From: Typha latifolia
Lineage: Eukaryota > Streptophyta > Magnoliopsida > Poales > Typhaceae
Assembly (NCBI GenBank): GCA_019914945.1
Contig: CM034099.1
Span: 2,232,001 to 2,296,000, forward strand
Reading direction: 5' to 3'
DNA: 64,000 bases
Shown here: positions 12,564-21,917 of the stretch, one piece after another
Numbering within the stretch: the first letter of the stretch is position 1
Layout of the letters: each line of letters starts with the position of its first letter
Notes under the pieces: generated by a model
What the model was told of the DNA's origin: nothing
Databases searched by the model: none
What the model saw: the letters and a program-made list of their open reading frames with translations, nothing else
Translations under genes and position numbers: made by a program

Positions 12564-12930
12564 AATCCTCTGTCGCTTCTCCCTCCTCACTCTAGCGACC
12601 AGCCATACCTGAAAGCTCCCTTCTCCACCTTATCTTATTCAAACACTAACCCATCCACCATAGCCATCATCATCTCCCATAACCCTAACCACATAATCCA
12701 CATCTATCCCGTCACCTTTTGACCTTCGGTTATTGGTTCCTTTACAATTGTTGATATCAATCAAGATTCCGATTGCATTGGATTCCTAACTTCCAGAGGA
12801 ACAACATATCCGAATCTCAGATCGTTCCAATGGTTGGATCGATCTCTATTGCCTCTACAAGTTCCATATTGAGTTATGTTCAGATTAACAAATCAGATAG
12901 ACAACCATCTTCACCAAAGGCAACCGTAAT
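12564..12930 (+). repeat. 3' LTR of element 3
   Basis: Direct repeat of 7883-8257 with scattered substitutions. It is followed immediately by integrase sequence of element 2 in the opposite direction, which marks the right edge of the inner insertion. Confidence 0.7.
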
Positions 12931-12934
12931 GGGC

Positions 12935-13720
12935 AGCAACTAGGTGCACCTTGAGTGTTTATAGTACTTCATCCCGATCGCGCAAGACCTCGTCCACCTC
13001 GATTCGGTCAGCTCGAGCTGATGGAAGGTAGGTGAGTAATGTAGGCGAGGGTCAGCCATACACGGACTCAAATGGTGCCATGCCAATGGCCTAGTGATGT
13101 GCTATATTGTACGACCATTCAGCCATTGACGCAGTTTCTCTCCCACGAAGCATCTCAAGTATTGCTCTAAGCAACAGTTTAGCACCTCAGATTGGTCGTC
13201 CAGTTGCAGATGATATGCTGAGCTCGTGCAAGAAGTGCGTGCCTTGAAGAGCAAAACAATCCTGCCAAAATTAACTAATATATAAGGTCACGGTAAAAAA
13301 CAATTGATTTAGGCATACCATGTAATTTGGTCATGTCCTGCACGTAGATCTTCGAACCTTCTTCGCTGTGTATGGATGTGCTAAAGTCGAGAAGTGTATA
13401 CTTTTGCTGAGGCGATCTACCATGACCATGATCACTGCGTGATCTCTCACCGTGTGTAGACCATCAATGAAGTTCATGGCTACATCTTCCTAAACTTGCT
13501 CGGGTATCAGTAGCAGTTGTAACAAGCCAACGGGCTTGGTTGAATCAGATTTGGCTCTTTGGCACACTTCATAAGTCCGCACATATGCATGCACATCTTT
13601 TTTCATACTTGACCATACGCAACTCTAGGCGTGTAACACTCCTTCATGTCCAACCGGCGGTGTGTCGTGAAAGTGGTGCATCAACTCCACTAGCAAGTCG
13701 GTATCGGCGGGAACAACCAC
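12935..13720 (-). pseudogene. Integrase remnant of element 2
   Basis: Minus-strand reading gives LMHHFHDTP.., CQRAKSDSTKPVGLLQLL, VAMNFIDGL and VIMVMVDRLSKS, with several stops and shifts. The order and motifs match the integrase of element 1. The end facing the LTR is removed by the insertion of element 3. Confidence 0.75.
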
Positions 13721-14340
13721 TCTATTGTGGTCCAATATGAGTCCATCTTTCTAACCCCTAGCTTGCTATTTAGATCTTCAGTAAGATTGGCCATCATCTT
13801 CATGGTGTCAGTATATCGCTCATATGTCTCACACAACCGTTGAAAAAAAGAAAAAATTGGCGCTGAAATCGCAGGTAGCTCGACTGAATTTGGTTGTCGT
13901 GAAAGAGTGTCGGCTGATTTGACTCTTATTTGGTGATATCTCGCTTTCAATTCCAGCTTTGAGAAGTAAGCATCCGCAAGTTCATCCACAATTCTTCAAT
14001 ATTCAGAATGAGATACTAGTCTTTAACAGTGATAGCCTTGAGTGCTCAATAGTCAAGACAATCATCAAGTACCATCCTTTTTTCTAACTAGTAATACAGG
14101 TGAAGAATAAGTGCTCTGACTTGGTCTTATCACTATCCATTGCATAGCATCTCTTGGACCATCTTAGTTATTGCCTCCTTTCGAATGAAGAGCTAACGAT
14201 ATGGTTGGACGTTAGTCGGGCTTGCCCTTGACAAAATTTCGATTAGATGGTCTTGAGTTCTAGGAGGAGATAAGCCATGCGGCGATTCAAACACATCCTT
14301 GAACTCCTATAAAACAACTCTCAAATCAATAGGTAAAAAA
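13721..14340 (-). pseudogene. Reverse transcriptase stub fused to pre-integrase region, element 2
   Basis: The reverse transcriptase start is recognisable (a D-Y-x-A-L-like and NIEEL region at 13,990-14,060, then DELADAYFSKLELKARYHQI). Immediately after HQIRV the same open frame (13690-13989) reads KSADTLSRQPNSVEL, which belongs to the region after RNase H. The palm, thumb, connection and RNase H are therefore missing, and the frame is open across the junction. Confidence 0.75.
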
Positions 14341-14371
14341 GGTACAACACCATCCTCCTTGGCTCCTATGA

Positions 14372-14800
14372 TTAGGTGCATGAGGTATCCTTGGCACCCG
14401 ACTCTAGGCAGCCCTTGAAGAGACGCATGGTGCTCTCGACATCTCTTTGAGGAGCTCCAAGCAGCTTGATTAGGCAATATTCATAGCTGAACTCCAAAGC
14501 CATAGTTGCGGAGTCGAAGGTGACCGGTCCAAGTTTTCGAAGCCATTGCACGCCTAACCCCAAATTAGCTCCTCTAAGGGATAGTAGAGAGAGGTCGATG
14601 TAGAAGATATGACCCTGAATGAATAGCTGAACTTTATGCCTTCCGTTCTTAGTACCGTTTCATCTCCTATTGCCACATTGAAGCCTACGGAAGGCTTCGA
14701 CTCCAATCCCAAGCGTCTCACCATCCTACCTAAATCAATAAGGATTATAACTTTGTGCTTATTAATCATATCTGCCACTCAAAGAGTTTTCAGAGTGGTC
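14372..14800 (-). pseudogene. Protease-region remnant of element 2
   Basis: The frame 14554-14778 reads NKHKVIILIDLGRMVRRLGL, then SVGFNVAIGDETVL. This matches the protease of element 1 (MKNQTVRILIDTRSTHNFMD). The active-site triad is altered to Asp-Leu-Gly. The following frame (GLGVQWLRKLGPVTFD) is the stretch between protease and reverse transcriptase in this group. Confidence 0.75.
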
Positions 14801-14939
14801 TCGTTGGCAAAGGTATGCAATGATAACTCAGCGTGAACTCCTTGTTCGCTGTGGTCTTCAATGTTGTGTGGTTCTTCCTTCATTTGGTCCTCAATGTCGC
14901 CCTCCACATCGCCCTCGTTTGCTTCTTCCATAAACACGA

Positions 14940-16260
14940 TAGCAGCTGGTTGCTTAGCACACTTACACCTAGGAAAAAAGCGCTCATCGCAATAGAAACA
15001 TGACCTTTAGCCTGTCGTTCCTCTAACTCTGCTGGGGCAAGACGTCACTCATTCATCCGTGGCTGTCCCCTCTGGTTTGGATTAAGTCGTGATGGATAAG
15101 GCCGGTTGAGACTAGGCCAAACGAGCAATGGACGTGCCGAACTTGAGGCTGGCTGCCTAGTGTTGCTCCATGGTGCTTGGCTTGTGGATGTGCTCACCAG
15201 TTTGCTGGTTCGAGGGGCATTCCAGCCACCTTTCATGGTTGTTGTTGTTGCCTTTATCTTCTCCTCTACTATCACAGTGAGGGTGAAGGCTTCGTCCAAC
15301 GATCTAGGCCTCAAAGCTTGACCTCGGCTAGAATATCGGCACGAAGATCGCTAATTTAAGTGCTCTTTAATGTGGAATCACTCCACCCTTCAACTCAGTT
15401 GCTGATTCTCTCAAAGTCCTCTTGATATGCTTTTTTTTTATAGTAACTTTGGTTAGCAACACTTGAAAATCAGCATATTCGGTTGGACCGAAACGACAAC
15501 ACAATGATTCCGCAAAATCGGCCGAACCAATGAAAGGACGGGCATAGTTGGCCGATTAGTACCATCGTAAGGCCGTCTTACCTTTTGGTCCTCGGGTGTT
15601 CCGGAGTAGTCAAAAAATTGTTCCACTCAATATATCCAATCTAAAGGATCCGCGCCATGATTTTTGGCAAACTCTAAATGGATTGTGTGCCCGTAAATTC
15701 CACCTTCATGATGTCGACCTCTATCATGGTGATGGTGTGGGTGCTCAACAACTCGTTGAGGTCTAAACCTTGGCTCAGCTCTCAAGTCCAACTCGCCATC
15801 TGACTCGAAATTGTCTAAGGGAGGAGACGTTCCTCTTGCTCTATGGTGCCCTTCGGTTTGGTCTAGATTAGGTTGAGACCTTAGTCTGACTCTTGGCTGA
15901 TTTGGACATGAGTCCAGAGGGCTGGGAAAGAGGGGCTCCCGTGGTGGAGTATTTCGTTCCTGCTGCTTATGATATGAGACCGGTGAGACAATCCTAGTTC
16001 AGTGCAATGCATTTTTTTTTGATGTCCCATGTCGCTGGTTAAGGAGTTGTATGGGTGCCTCGATATTCTCTTGGGACGCTTCTATACTCATAACTTACTA
16101 CTGGTTCTCTCTCATTGCTTCAGAATTTGTTCCGTGGAAATGATTGCCGATTCCGTTTCTGTTTGCGAGCCGCTAGGTGGTGGATCCGTGGACATCGTGG
16201 CCGCCGATTCTTGATGCTTAGCTGTGGAGGAACGCGTGTTGATCATTAATCATGGCCAAG
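14940..16260 (-). pseudogene. Gag remnant of element 2
   Basis: The minus-strand frame 15045-15314 (RPRSLDEAFTLTVIVEEKIK) matches the gag tail of element 1. Toward 14,950-15,010 a damaged zinc knuckle can be read (CFYCDERFF). The N-terminal part, to about 16,230, is identified by position between this and the primer-binding site at 16269. Many stops. Confidence 0.65.
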
Positions 16261-16268
16261 GATCAACT

Positions 16269-16281
16269 TGCTCTAATACCA
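16269..16281 (-). other. Primer-binding site of element 2
   Basis: The minus strand reads TGGTATTAGAGCA, one base off the usual TGGTATCAGAGCA. It lies 3 nt from the LTR that starts at 16285, confirming the minus orientation. Confidence 0.8.
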
Positions 16282-16284
16282 AAT

Positions 16285-16729
16285 TATTACGATCACCCTC
16301 GAGGGAGATGAATTCGTAACAAGGTGCAGTTCTGGACAAATTTACACGGAACTTTTGAGACACTTTTCGATATATCTAGTCATTGGATAAACATGAAATT
16401 TTAATATGTTTTGGAAGAAAGCTTTCCAACGAATCCAATATATTGAGATTTGGATTGTTAGGTCTAGAGATATCTTCAAATCAGTGGACAAAGATCGAAG
16501 AGATAGACTTGCGGGATCAAGGTCCAAACTGGATCTACTTGGTTCAGATTGCATGCTTGCTGGCCTTAATGGTTGGATTAGTGTGGAAGTTGATGTGAGA
16601 GTAGGAATAGAGATTGAGAAGGAGATTAAGGAGGGAAGAAAGGAGTTAGAAGCTGGTCAAGAACCTTGCCAACCAAAGAAGGTGGCTCAGTTGGAGGTGG
16701 GGAGAGTTGTGCCAACCAAGTTCGTATCA
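16285..16729 (-). repeat. 5' LTR of element 2, truncated
   Basis: Matches 7053-7500. It stops at about 16,729 ('gtgccaaccaag'), where coding sequence of element 1 resumes. The remaining part seen at 7500-7880 is missing, so an end deletion removed it together with any target duplication. Confidence 0.75.
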
Positions 16730-17260
16730 AATAGACCGTCCTTTACGTCCAACTCTAAGTAGCTTGTCTCTTCCTCCACTATCTTTATGAGTTCCTTTAC
16801 CTCTGTATCTTCTAAACATGCAGCCTTAATCTCTGAAAAGAGGGGAAAAAATCGCGACCAAAATCATTGCCAATTCGGCAGGTTCAGGTTGCCGCGATAG
16901 CGGATCGACGACCCGATTTCATAGTCGTAACCCAGCAATTTTGTCACCCACCACCGCTGCTTACCGGAGTGTGAATCTGCTGGTTAGTACGCACCACGAA
17001 TCGCCGTCCGATAAGATACAGTATCCATTTGGTGATGACATGGATAATAGTGAACATCTCTCGCTCATAAGTAGTCATCATCTGATTCTTCATCGATGCC
17101 TTGCTCATATATGCCATGAGCCTTCCTTCTTGCAAGAGGACAACCTCAATTTCAACACCGAATGCGTCGCATTTCACTACAAAAGGCTTGGTGAAATTGA
17201 GTAGCGCCAAGACCGACATCGTCGTCATTACCGTTTTCAACTCTTCAAATGCCCTTGTTG
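16730..17260 (-). pseudogene. RNase H remnant of element 1
   Basis: The frame 16944-17240 reads LLNFTKPFVVKCDAFG, GRLMAYMSKA and TTYEREMFTIIHVITKWILY, a Ty3/gypsy RNase H. The frame is lost downstream. Toward 16,750 sequence of the link to integrase remains, and it is then cut by element 2. Confidence 0.8.
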
Positions 17261-18070
17261 TTGCCTCGGTACACTGGAACTACCTCTTCTTCAGTAGTGA
17301 TGTCAAGAGGACAGCGATCTTGCCATAGTTAGCATCAAACCGACAGTAATAACCCGTCAATCCAAGGAAGCCCCGCAATTTCTTCAGTGTCTTTGGAATC
17401 TGTCGTTGCACCATATTCTGCACCTTGGAGGGATCGGCTTTCACTTCTGCCGCCAATATGATGTGGCCGAGATACTCCACTCTCGACTGGCCCAAGAGAC
17501 ACTTGGACTCATTCATTTTTAGCCCATTGTCTTTCAAAATCTATAACACATCGCGGAGGCGGACGAAACACTCATTCCATGATCGGCTATATACAAGGAT
17601 GTTGTCGAAGAAGACAAGTACATACTGCCTCAATAACGTTCTAAAGACGTCGTTCATCAACCCTTGGAAGGTGGAGAGGACATTAGTAAATCCAAAGGGC
17701 ATAACCTTGAACTCATAATGTCCATCGTGTGTGCGGAATGCGGTCTTATGCATATCCTCGGGCCTCATTCAGATTTGGTGATAGCCAGCATGCAAATCTA
17801 ACTTGCTGAAGCAAAATGCCCCCCAAAAGCTCATTCAAGAGTTCTTCAATGGCAAAAATAGGGTATCTATCCTTCATCGTGATGGTGTTGAGTGCAAGGT
17901 AGTCCACACAAAATCGTCACGTATCATCCTTCTTCCGCACTAAGAGCACCGGCAAGGAGTATGAGCTCCGACACCGTTGGATGATTTAGATGTCCAACAT
18001 CTCTTTGACAAGCCTTGTGATCCTCATTTTGCACAAATGGGTACTGGTAGGGCTGTAAATTAGCCGGCTC
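17261..18070 (-). pseudogene. Reverse transcriptase remnant of element 1
   Basis: The frame 17541-17768 reads [29 protein letters not shown], then YVLVFFDNILVYS. The catalytic pair Asp-Asp is altered to Asp-Asn. The frame 17280-17537 gives MNESKCLLGQSRVEYLGHII and FLGLTGYYCRF. The N-terminal part, to about 18,060, is in broken frames. Inactive on sequence grounds. Confidence 0.85.
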
Positions 18071-18379
18071 ACCTCCGGGAGTTATCTCAATGGGGGGTCC
18101 TAGGGTCGAGCAGGCGGCATGCCGCGTGGTTCTTCAAACACCTCGCCGAACTCCTCCAACAAGTTGCTCAAGTCAGCAAGCATTCCTTCCTCTATTTTAT
18201 GGTCCACTTGGCTCTGAATTAGTTGCATTAAAAGGTAGCCAATCCTTGGCAGCCCCACCATTGGTTGAAGTTGGGCTCCAAGTCGCGGTCAGATTCTGTC
18301 TAACCGCACTCATTTGCCACTTTGCTTGAAGTTCATCCACATCTCTGAAAAGTCGAAGGTCATCATACCCAAACTTTGC

Positions 18380-18660
18380 AACCATTGGGTTCCCAACACA
18401 ATTTCAGCCCCTCATACGACCAACAGGTGAAAATCCAAAATAAAGGAATTGTCTTGAATCTTCAAAAGAACTTCTTGGCATATGCCATCCATCCGAAGCG
18501 TTATGCCATCTCCAAGTGCTACATCAAACCCAGAGGTAGCCTTTATAGCCATGCCTATCCTCTTCACCATATGCTCGTCCATGAAGTTGTGGGTACTTCT
18601 GGTGTCGATGAGGATCCGCACGGTTTGGTTCTTCATAGTGCCATCGACCCTAAGCGTCCT
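18380..18660 (-). pseudogene. Protease remnant of element 1
   Basis: The frame 18412-18636 reads MKNQTVRILIDTRSTHNFMD and then GFDVALGDGITLRMDGIC. The protease triad Asp-Thr-Gly has become Asp-Thr-Arg. It lies between gag and reverse transcriptase as expected. Confidence 0.8.
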
Positions 18661-20780
18661 TAGGGCATTAGCACCAATCTAGGCATGCATGGAGATCTCA
18701 ACATGGATTTCCTTGCTGATATCCAAAGGCTCTTGGTCTTCAATAAGGTCCCCCAGTTCATCCTCCACTGGTTCACCTTCTTCCACATCTTCGATTTCGT
18801 CCAATACCATCACCATAGCTGCTGGTCGAGCATACTTGTGCCCGAGATGAATTTCTCATCACAATAGAAACACAACCATTTTGCCCTTCTTTCTTCAACC
18901 CGAGCTTGTGTTTGTCTTGTCATGGGGGCTCATGGAGGTCCCCTCACCTCTGGTTGTGATTGTGGAAATGACCTTGTCCCCGTTGTCCTTGGCAGACCTA
19001 CCGACACATGGTGTGCGATTGCGGTTTGCCGAGGTATTTCTCTGGCCTCCTTGGTTCTCCAACCCCCTTTTGCTATCATCTGAAGCTCTCTAAGCTTCTC
19101 TTCCATAACTTGAGCTGTGGTGAAAGCCTCAAGCAAGGTGGCTTGCTGAGCGGCTTTTACTTCCGCTTATATGTCCCGCCGAATCGCTAACGAACGTGCT
19201 CTTGAGTTAAGAATCTGTCCAGCCCCGAACTCGATTGCTCACACATTCGAACTCCTCTTGATATGCCCTCACCTTAGTCTTTTAGGTCAACTTCGTGAGG
19301 GAAGCTTAGAAGTCTTCGTATCCGGAAGGTCCAAACTATGGTTGTCAGGCTTGACGAGCGGCTCAGGCTTGGCTCGGGTGAAGCTCGAGTCTGGCTCGGC
19401 TCGGTCAAAGCTGAGTCGAGCCCGAGCCGTTGTAACAGGCTCGAAATTAATATCGAGCCGAGCCTGAGCTGGAGCCGGCTCGCTCAGGTTCGGCTCAATA
19501 GGCACGATAGCTTGACTAACTATAAGTAAAGAAACGTGGCATAAAGAAATATTGCCACGTGTCCCTCACTAACCCATCCTCACCCTCACTCGTAAACCAT
19601 CCATCACCCTCACCCACCCCTCACCTACCCCACCCTCACCTATCACGTCATCTTCCCCATCCTCACCCTCACCCTCATCCACCCGATCACCACTCATAGC
19701 CTCACCCCACGCGCCGCCACCTCCTCTCTCTCTGTCGACCTCCATCGGCAAGCCACCACCACGGCGCCACGTCCTCCTCTCCGTCGGCCTCCTCCTCCGT
19801 TGGCCTCCTCCTCATCCACTCCGTCGGCTTCCTCTTCCTTCATTCACCATCTCGTCGTCGCCTCCTCCATCCGTCTCCGACTCCTTCAGCAAGCTGCCGC
19901 CCATGCCGCCACCACCTCATCCTCTAATCAAGCCCGAGCTTGAGCAAAATTATGAGGCTCGAAAGTAATTTCGAGCTGAGCCTGAGCCAAAGACGGCTCG
20001 CTCAGGCTCGGATCGTTTACACCCCTAGTCCAAACCGAATGAAAATGGCATCGGTGAATTCTTCCCACGTCCAATAAGGCTAAGCTCGGTTCACCGCTTG
20101 GTACCAATCGATGGTGGTCTCTTCGAGGTGAAATGACACCAATAACACCTTTCATGCATTAGGTACTCAAAAAATTGTTCCGTTTGATAAACCCAATCGA
20201 GCGGATCGCTTCCGTTAAATTGTGAAAAGTTTAAGCGAACGGTCCTCACGCGGACGCCTTCTTCTTAATGTCGGTTGGGCCTCCTTTTTCTTAAGTTCCT
20301 TCCATCAACCCTAGGATGATATTGAGGGGTCACTAGGTCCTCTTAGTCCGCCCATTCATCCTCATCTTCGTGGTGAGATGGACGGTGCTCAGTTGTGGTG
20401 AAAAACTAGTTGGCCCCTATGAAGCCCTAAAAGTCTTCCTCAGGTCTAGCATAGAGTGGTGGAGGCAATGGCATTGATGAAGGGGTGGTTCTATCGGTAG
20501 TGCAACTCGGGTGCGAGCAGGGAGCTCGATTGCCGCCATATTCCTTGGTGCGCCCATCAGGACTTGAGTCATCGCTTCCATCGACACTTGCATGGCTCTC
20601 TGTTACTCCATCATGTCCGCGAATATCTTGATCAAATCTGAGTTGATAGAAGAAGTCAAGGGAAAGGTCCTGAACAGTGTGCTGGGGTTCATCTCTGATC
20701 TGACCACATCCATGGCCCCTCCTTTGACAGAGGTGCCTTTATTGGGTCTTGACACCATGGATCTAGTTGTTGGCATAGTG
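18661..20780 (-). pseudogene. Gag remnant of element 1, interrupted by a hAT-like element
   Basis: At 18,830-18,880 the minus strand reads CFYCDEKFISGHKYA, a zinc knuckle that has lost its last Cys. The frame 18930-19136 holds the gag tail (LEAFTTAQVMEEKLRELQ). The capsid part lies on both sides of the insertion at 19,337-20,027 (for example WTSVVDWYQ-like sequence near 20,080). The N-terminus lies near 20,780, just inside the primer-binding site. Many stops. Confidence 0.7.
19337..20027. mobile_element. Non-autonomous hAT-like element with 8-bp target duplication
   Basis: A 691-bp insert flanked by GTCCAAAC on both sides (19329-19336 and 20028-20035). An 8-bp duplication is the hAT signature. 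The right end reads inward as TAGGGGTGTAAACGA, and the left end is a decayed version (TATGGTTGTC...GACGA). Both ends continue into GAGCC/GGCTCGAGC-rich subterminal repeats. The interior is a CCTCACC- and CTCCTC-rich spacer with no transposase. The related sequence at 43.6-44.5 kb shares the ends. Confidence 0.8.
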
Positions 20781-20793
20781 TCCGAGGAACGGT

Positions 20794-20806
20794 GGCTCTG
20801 ATACCA
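20794..20806 (-). other. Primer-binding site of element 1
   Basis: The minus strand reads TGGTATCAGAGCC, complementary to initiator tRNA-Met, 2 nt inside the LTR that begins at 20809. It fixes element 1 as minus-oriented with its 5' LTR on the right. Confidence 0.85.
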
Positions 20807-20808
20807 CT

Positions 20809-21660
20809 TGTGACCCGATCTCGGCTACCAGTTTGCGTTCGTGTGCAAGTAGGTAGTCCGCACAGTCAAACGAGAATATTCGTCAAATATTATTTCGAAG
20901 TCAGAAAATTACGAAACTAGATAGATTTGTTCCTAACTTCCTGATCTACGTTTTTAGTATTTACGCCCTTCGCAAATTCGGTCTGTAACTAGGGCGAAAA
21001 TAGGCAAAGTTACGGTGGAGGTGTTGATGACGGTTGGTGGTGATGAAGGTGGAGATGGAGTGGACATAGGTTTTAAGTAGGGTTTGCACGAGGTGCTATT
21101 GGGTGAAGAAAGAGAGGGAATAAAATGGTCGGTATCCAAAGAAGTAGGGAGAGTCCGATAGTCGAAGGAGGCTAGGGGTAACCGGCGACGAGGTGGCACG
21201 CGGCTAGAGTTTGAGCGAGGAGGGAGAAGATTTAGATTTAACGAAAGAAGATAGCTTAACTCAATAATTTATTCGATAAAACCCTAATAAGGCTGTCTTC
21301 CATATATTTAGAGGCTAGCTTATCCACCAAATAACTGAAGAAACTAGACCTAATACAAGCTTTCTCGTCTAGTGTCGCTCGAACGGTCAAAACAATGTCT
21401 CTGTATGTGAGAACGCGATACAGGCATTCGAAGGTTGCGTTAGAACGCCTTTTCTTTGCATTTGAACGGCTAAAACAATGTCTCTGTATGTCGAACATGA
21501 TGCAAGCGTTCGAACGGCACGTTCAAACGCCCTTTCTTTGCGTTCGAATGCACCAGCCAGAAAATCTTATTTATCAAGAAAACTAAGAAAATAAAACATA
21601 AAATAAATTCATAGGTTATATCCATGCACAAGATGACTTAGTCTGGTCTGAATCACATCA
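20809..21660 (-). repeat. 5' LTR of element 1
   Basis: Direct repeat of 5003-5794. It also carries the cluster of TTCGAACG-type motifs (about 21,365-21,550). It is about 60 bp longer than its partner because of small indels near 21,230 and 21,625. Confidence 0.85.
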
Positions 21661-21917
21661 CACTCTCTCCTTCATTGCAGCAATTTTAAGTAAGTTAATA
21701 ATTTTTTAAGTTTTTAGGCTTTATATGTAAGTAATTATTATTTTCTAATTTTTCTCATTTTTTTAAATTTTAGAAATTAATTGTATTTTTAAATAATATT
21801 TAGAATTTTATGTAACCGAAAATAACCCGATTTGATCCGAGCGGCTGATACAATTTGGCCGATATGTATAGTTTTTTCGATAGGCAGAGCCCAATTTCAA
21901 TCCCGATTTTTCGAACC
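21661..21917. other. Right edge of the 17-kb insert
   Basis: AT-rich DNA, then a CCCGATTT/GGCCGAT-rich stretch ending in TTCGAA at 21,910-21,915. After this the tandem-unit sequence picks up ('cttcacatcttcgctccaca'). It pairs with the edge at 4,673-5,002. No gene is seen. Confidence 0.4.

Larger units (their letters stand above)
7883..12930 (+). mobile_element. Element 3: degenerate Ty3/gypsy element, innermost of the nest
   Basis: A plus-strand element with short direct repeats (about 7883-8257 and 12564-12930) that share 'cgcttctccctcctcact' and 'catcatctcccataaccc'. The primer-binding site is at 8262-8274. Gag, protease, reverse transcriptase, RNase H and integrase follow in the Ty3/gypsy order, each broken by stops and frameshifts. 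The integrase tail runs straight into the 3' LTR near 12,560, so the end of the integrase, and probably part of the LTR, is deleted. No target duplication was found. Confidence 0.8.
7053..16729 (-). mobile_element. Element 2: internally deleted Ty3/gypsy element inside element 1
   Basis: A minus-strand LTR element. Direct repeats start at 7053 and 16285 and match for about 440 bp, sharing 'gcgggatcaaggtccaaact' and 'gtggctcagttggaggtggg'. A primer-binding site lies at 16269-16281. Gag (about 14.94-16.26 kb), protease (14.37-14.80), the start of reverse transcriptase and integrase (12.94-13.72) are present, all broken. Most of reverse transcriptase and all of RNase H are missing through one deletion junction near 13,920. 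The right LTR is cut short at 16,729, and element 3 sits next to the inner edge of the left LTR. Defective. Confidence 0.8.
5003..21660 (-). mobile_element. Element 1: degenerate Ty3/gypsy chromovirus, outer member of a nest
   Basis: A minus-strand LTR retrotransposon. It is bounded by directly repeated LTRs (5003-5794 and 20809-21660) that both begin TGTGACCC and end near CATCA. A primer-binding site complementary to initiator tRNA-Met lies at 20794-20806, 2 nt inside the 5' LTR. From right to left the remains are gag (about 18.66-20.78 kb), protease (18.4-18.66), reverse transcriptase (17.26-18.07), RNase H (16.73-17.26) and integrase with chromodomain (5.82-7.05). Element 2 splits RNase H from integrase, and a hAT-like element splits gag. 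Stops, frameshifts and changed catalytic residues show it cannot make a working polyprotein. The C-terminal chromodomain places it among chromoviruses. No target duplication was found. Confidence 0.85.
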
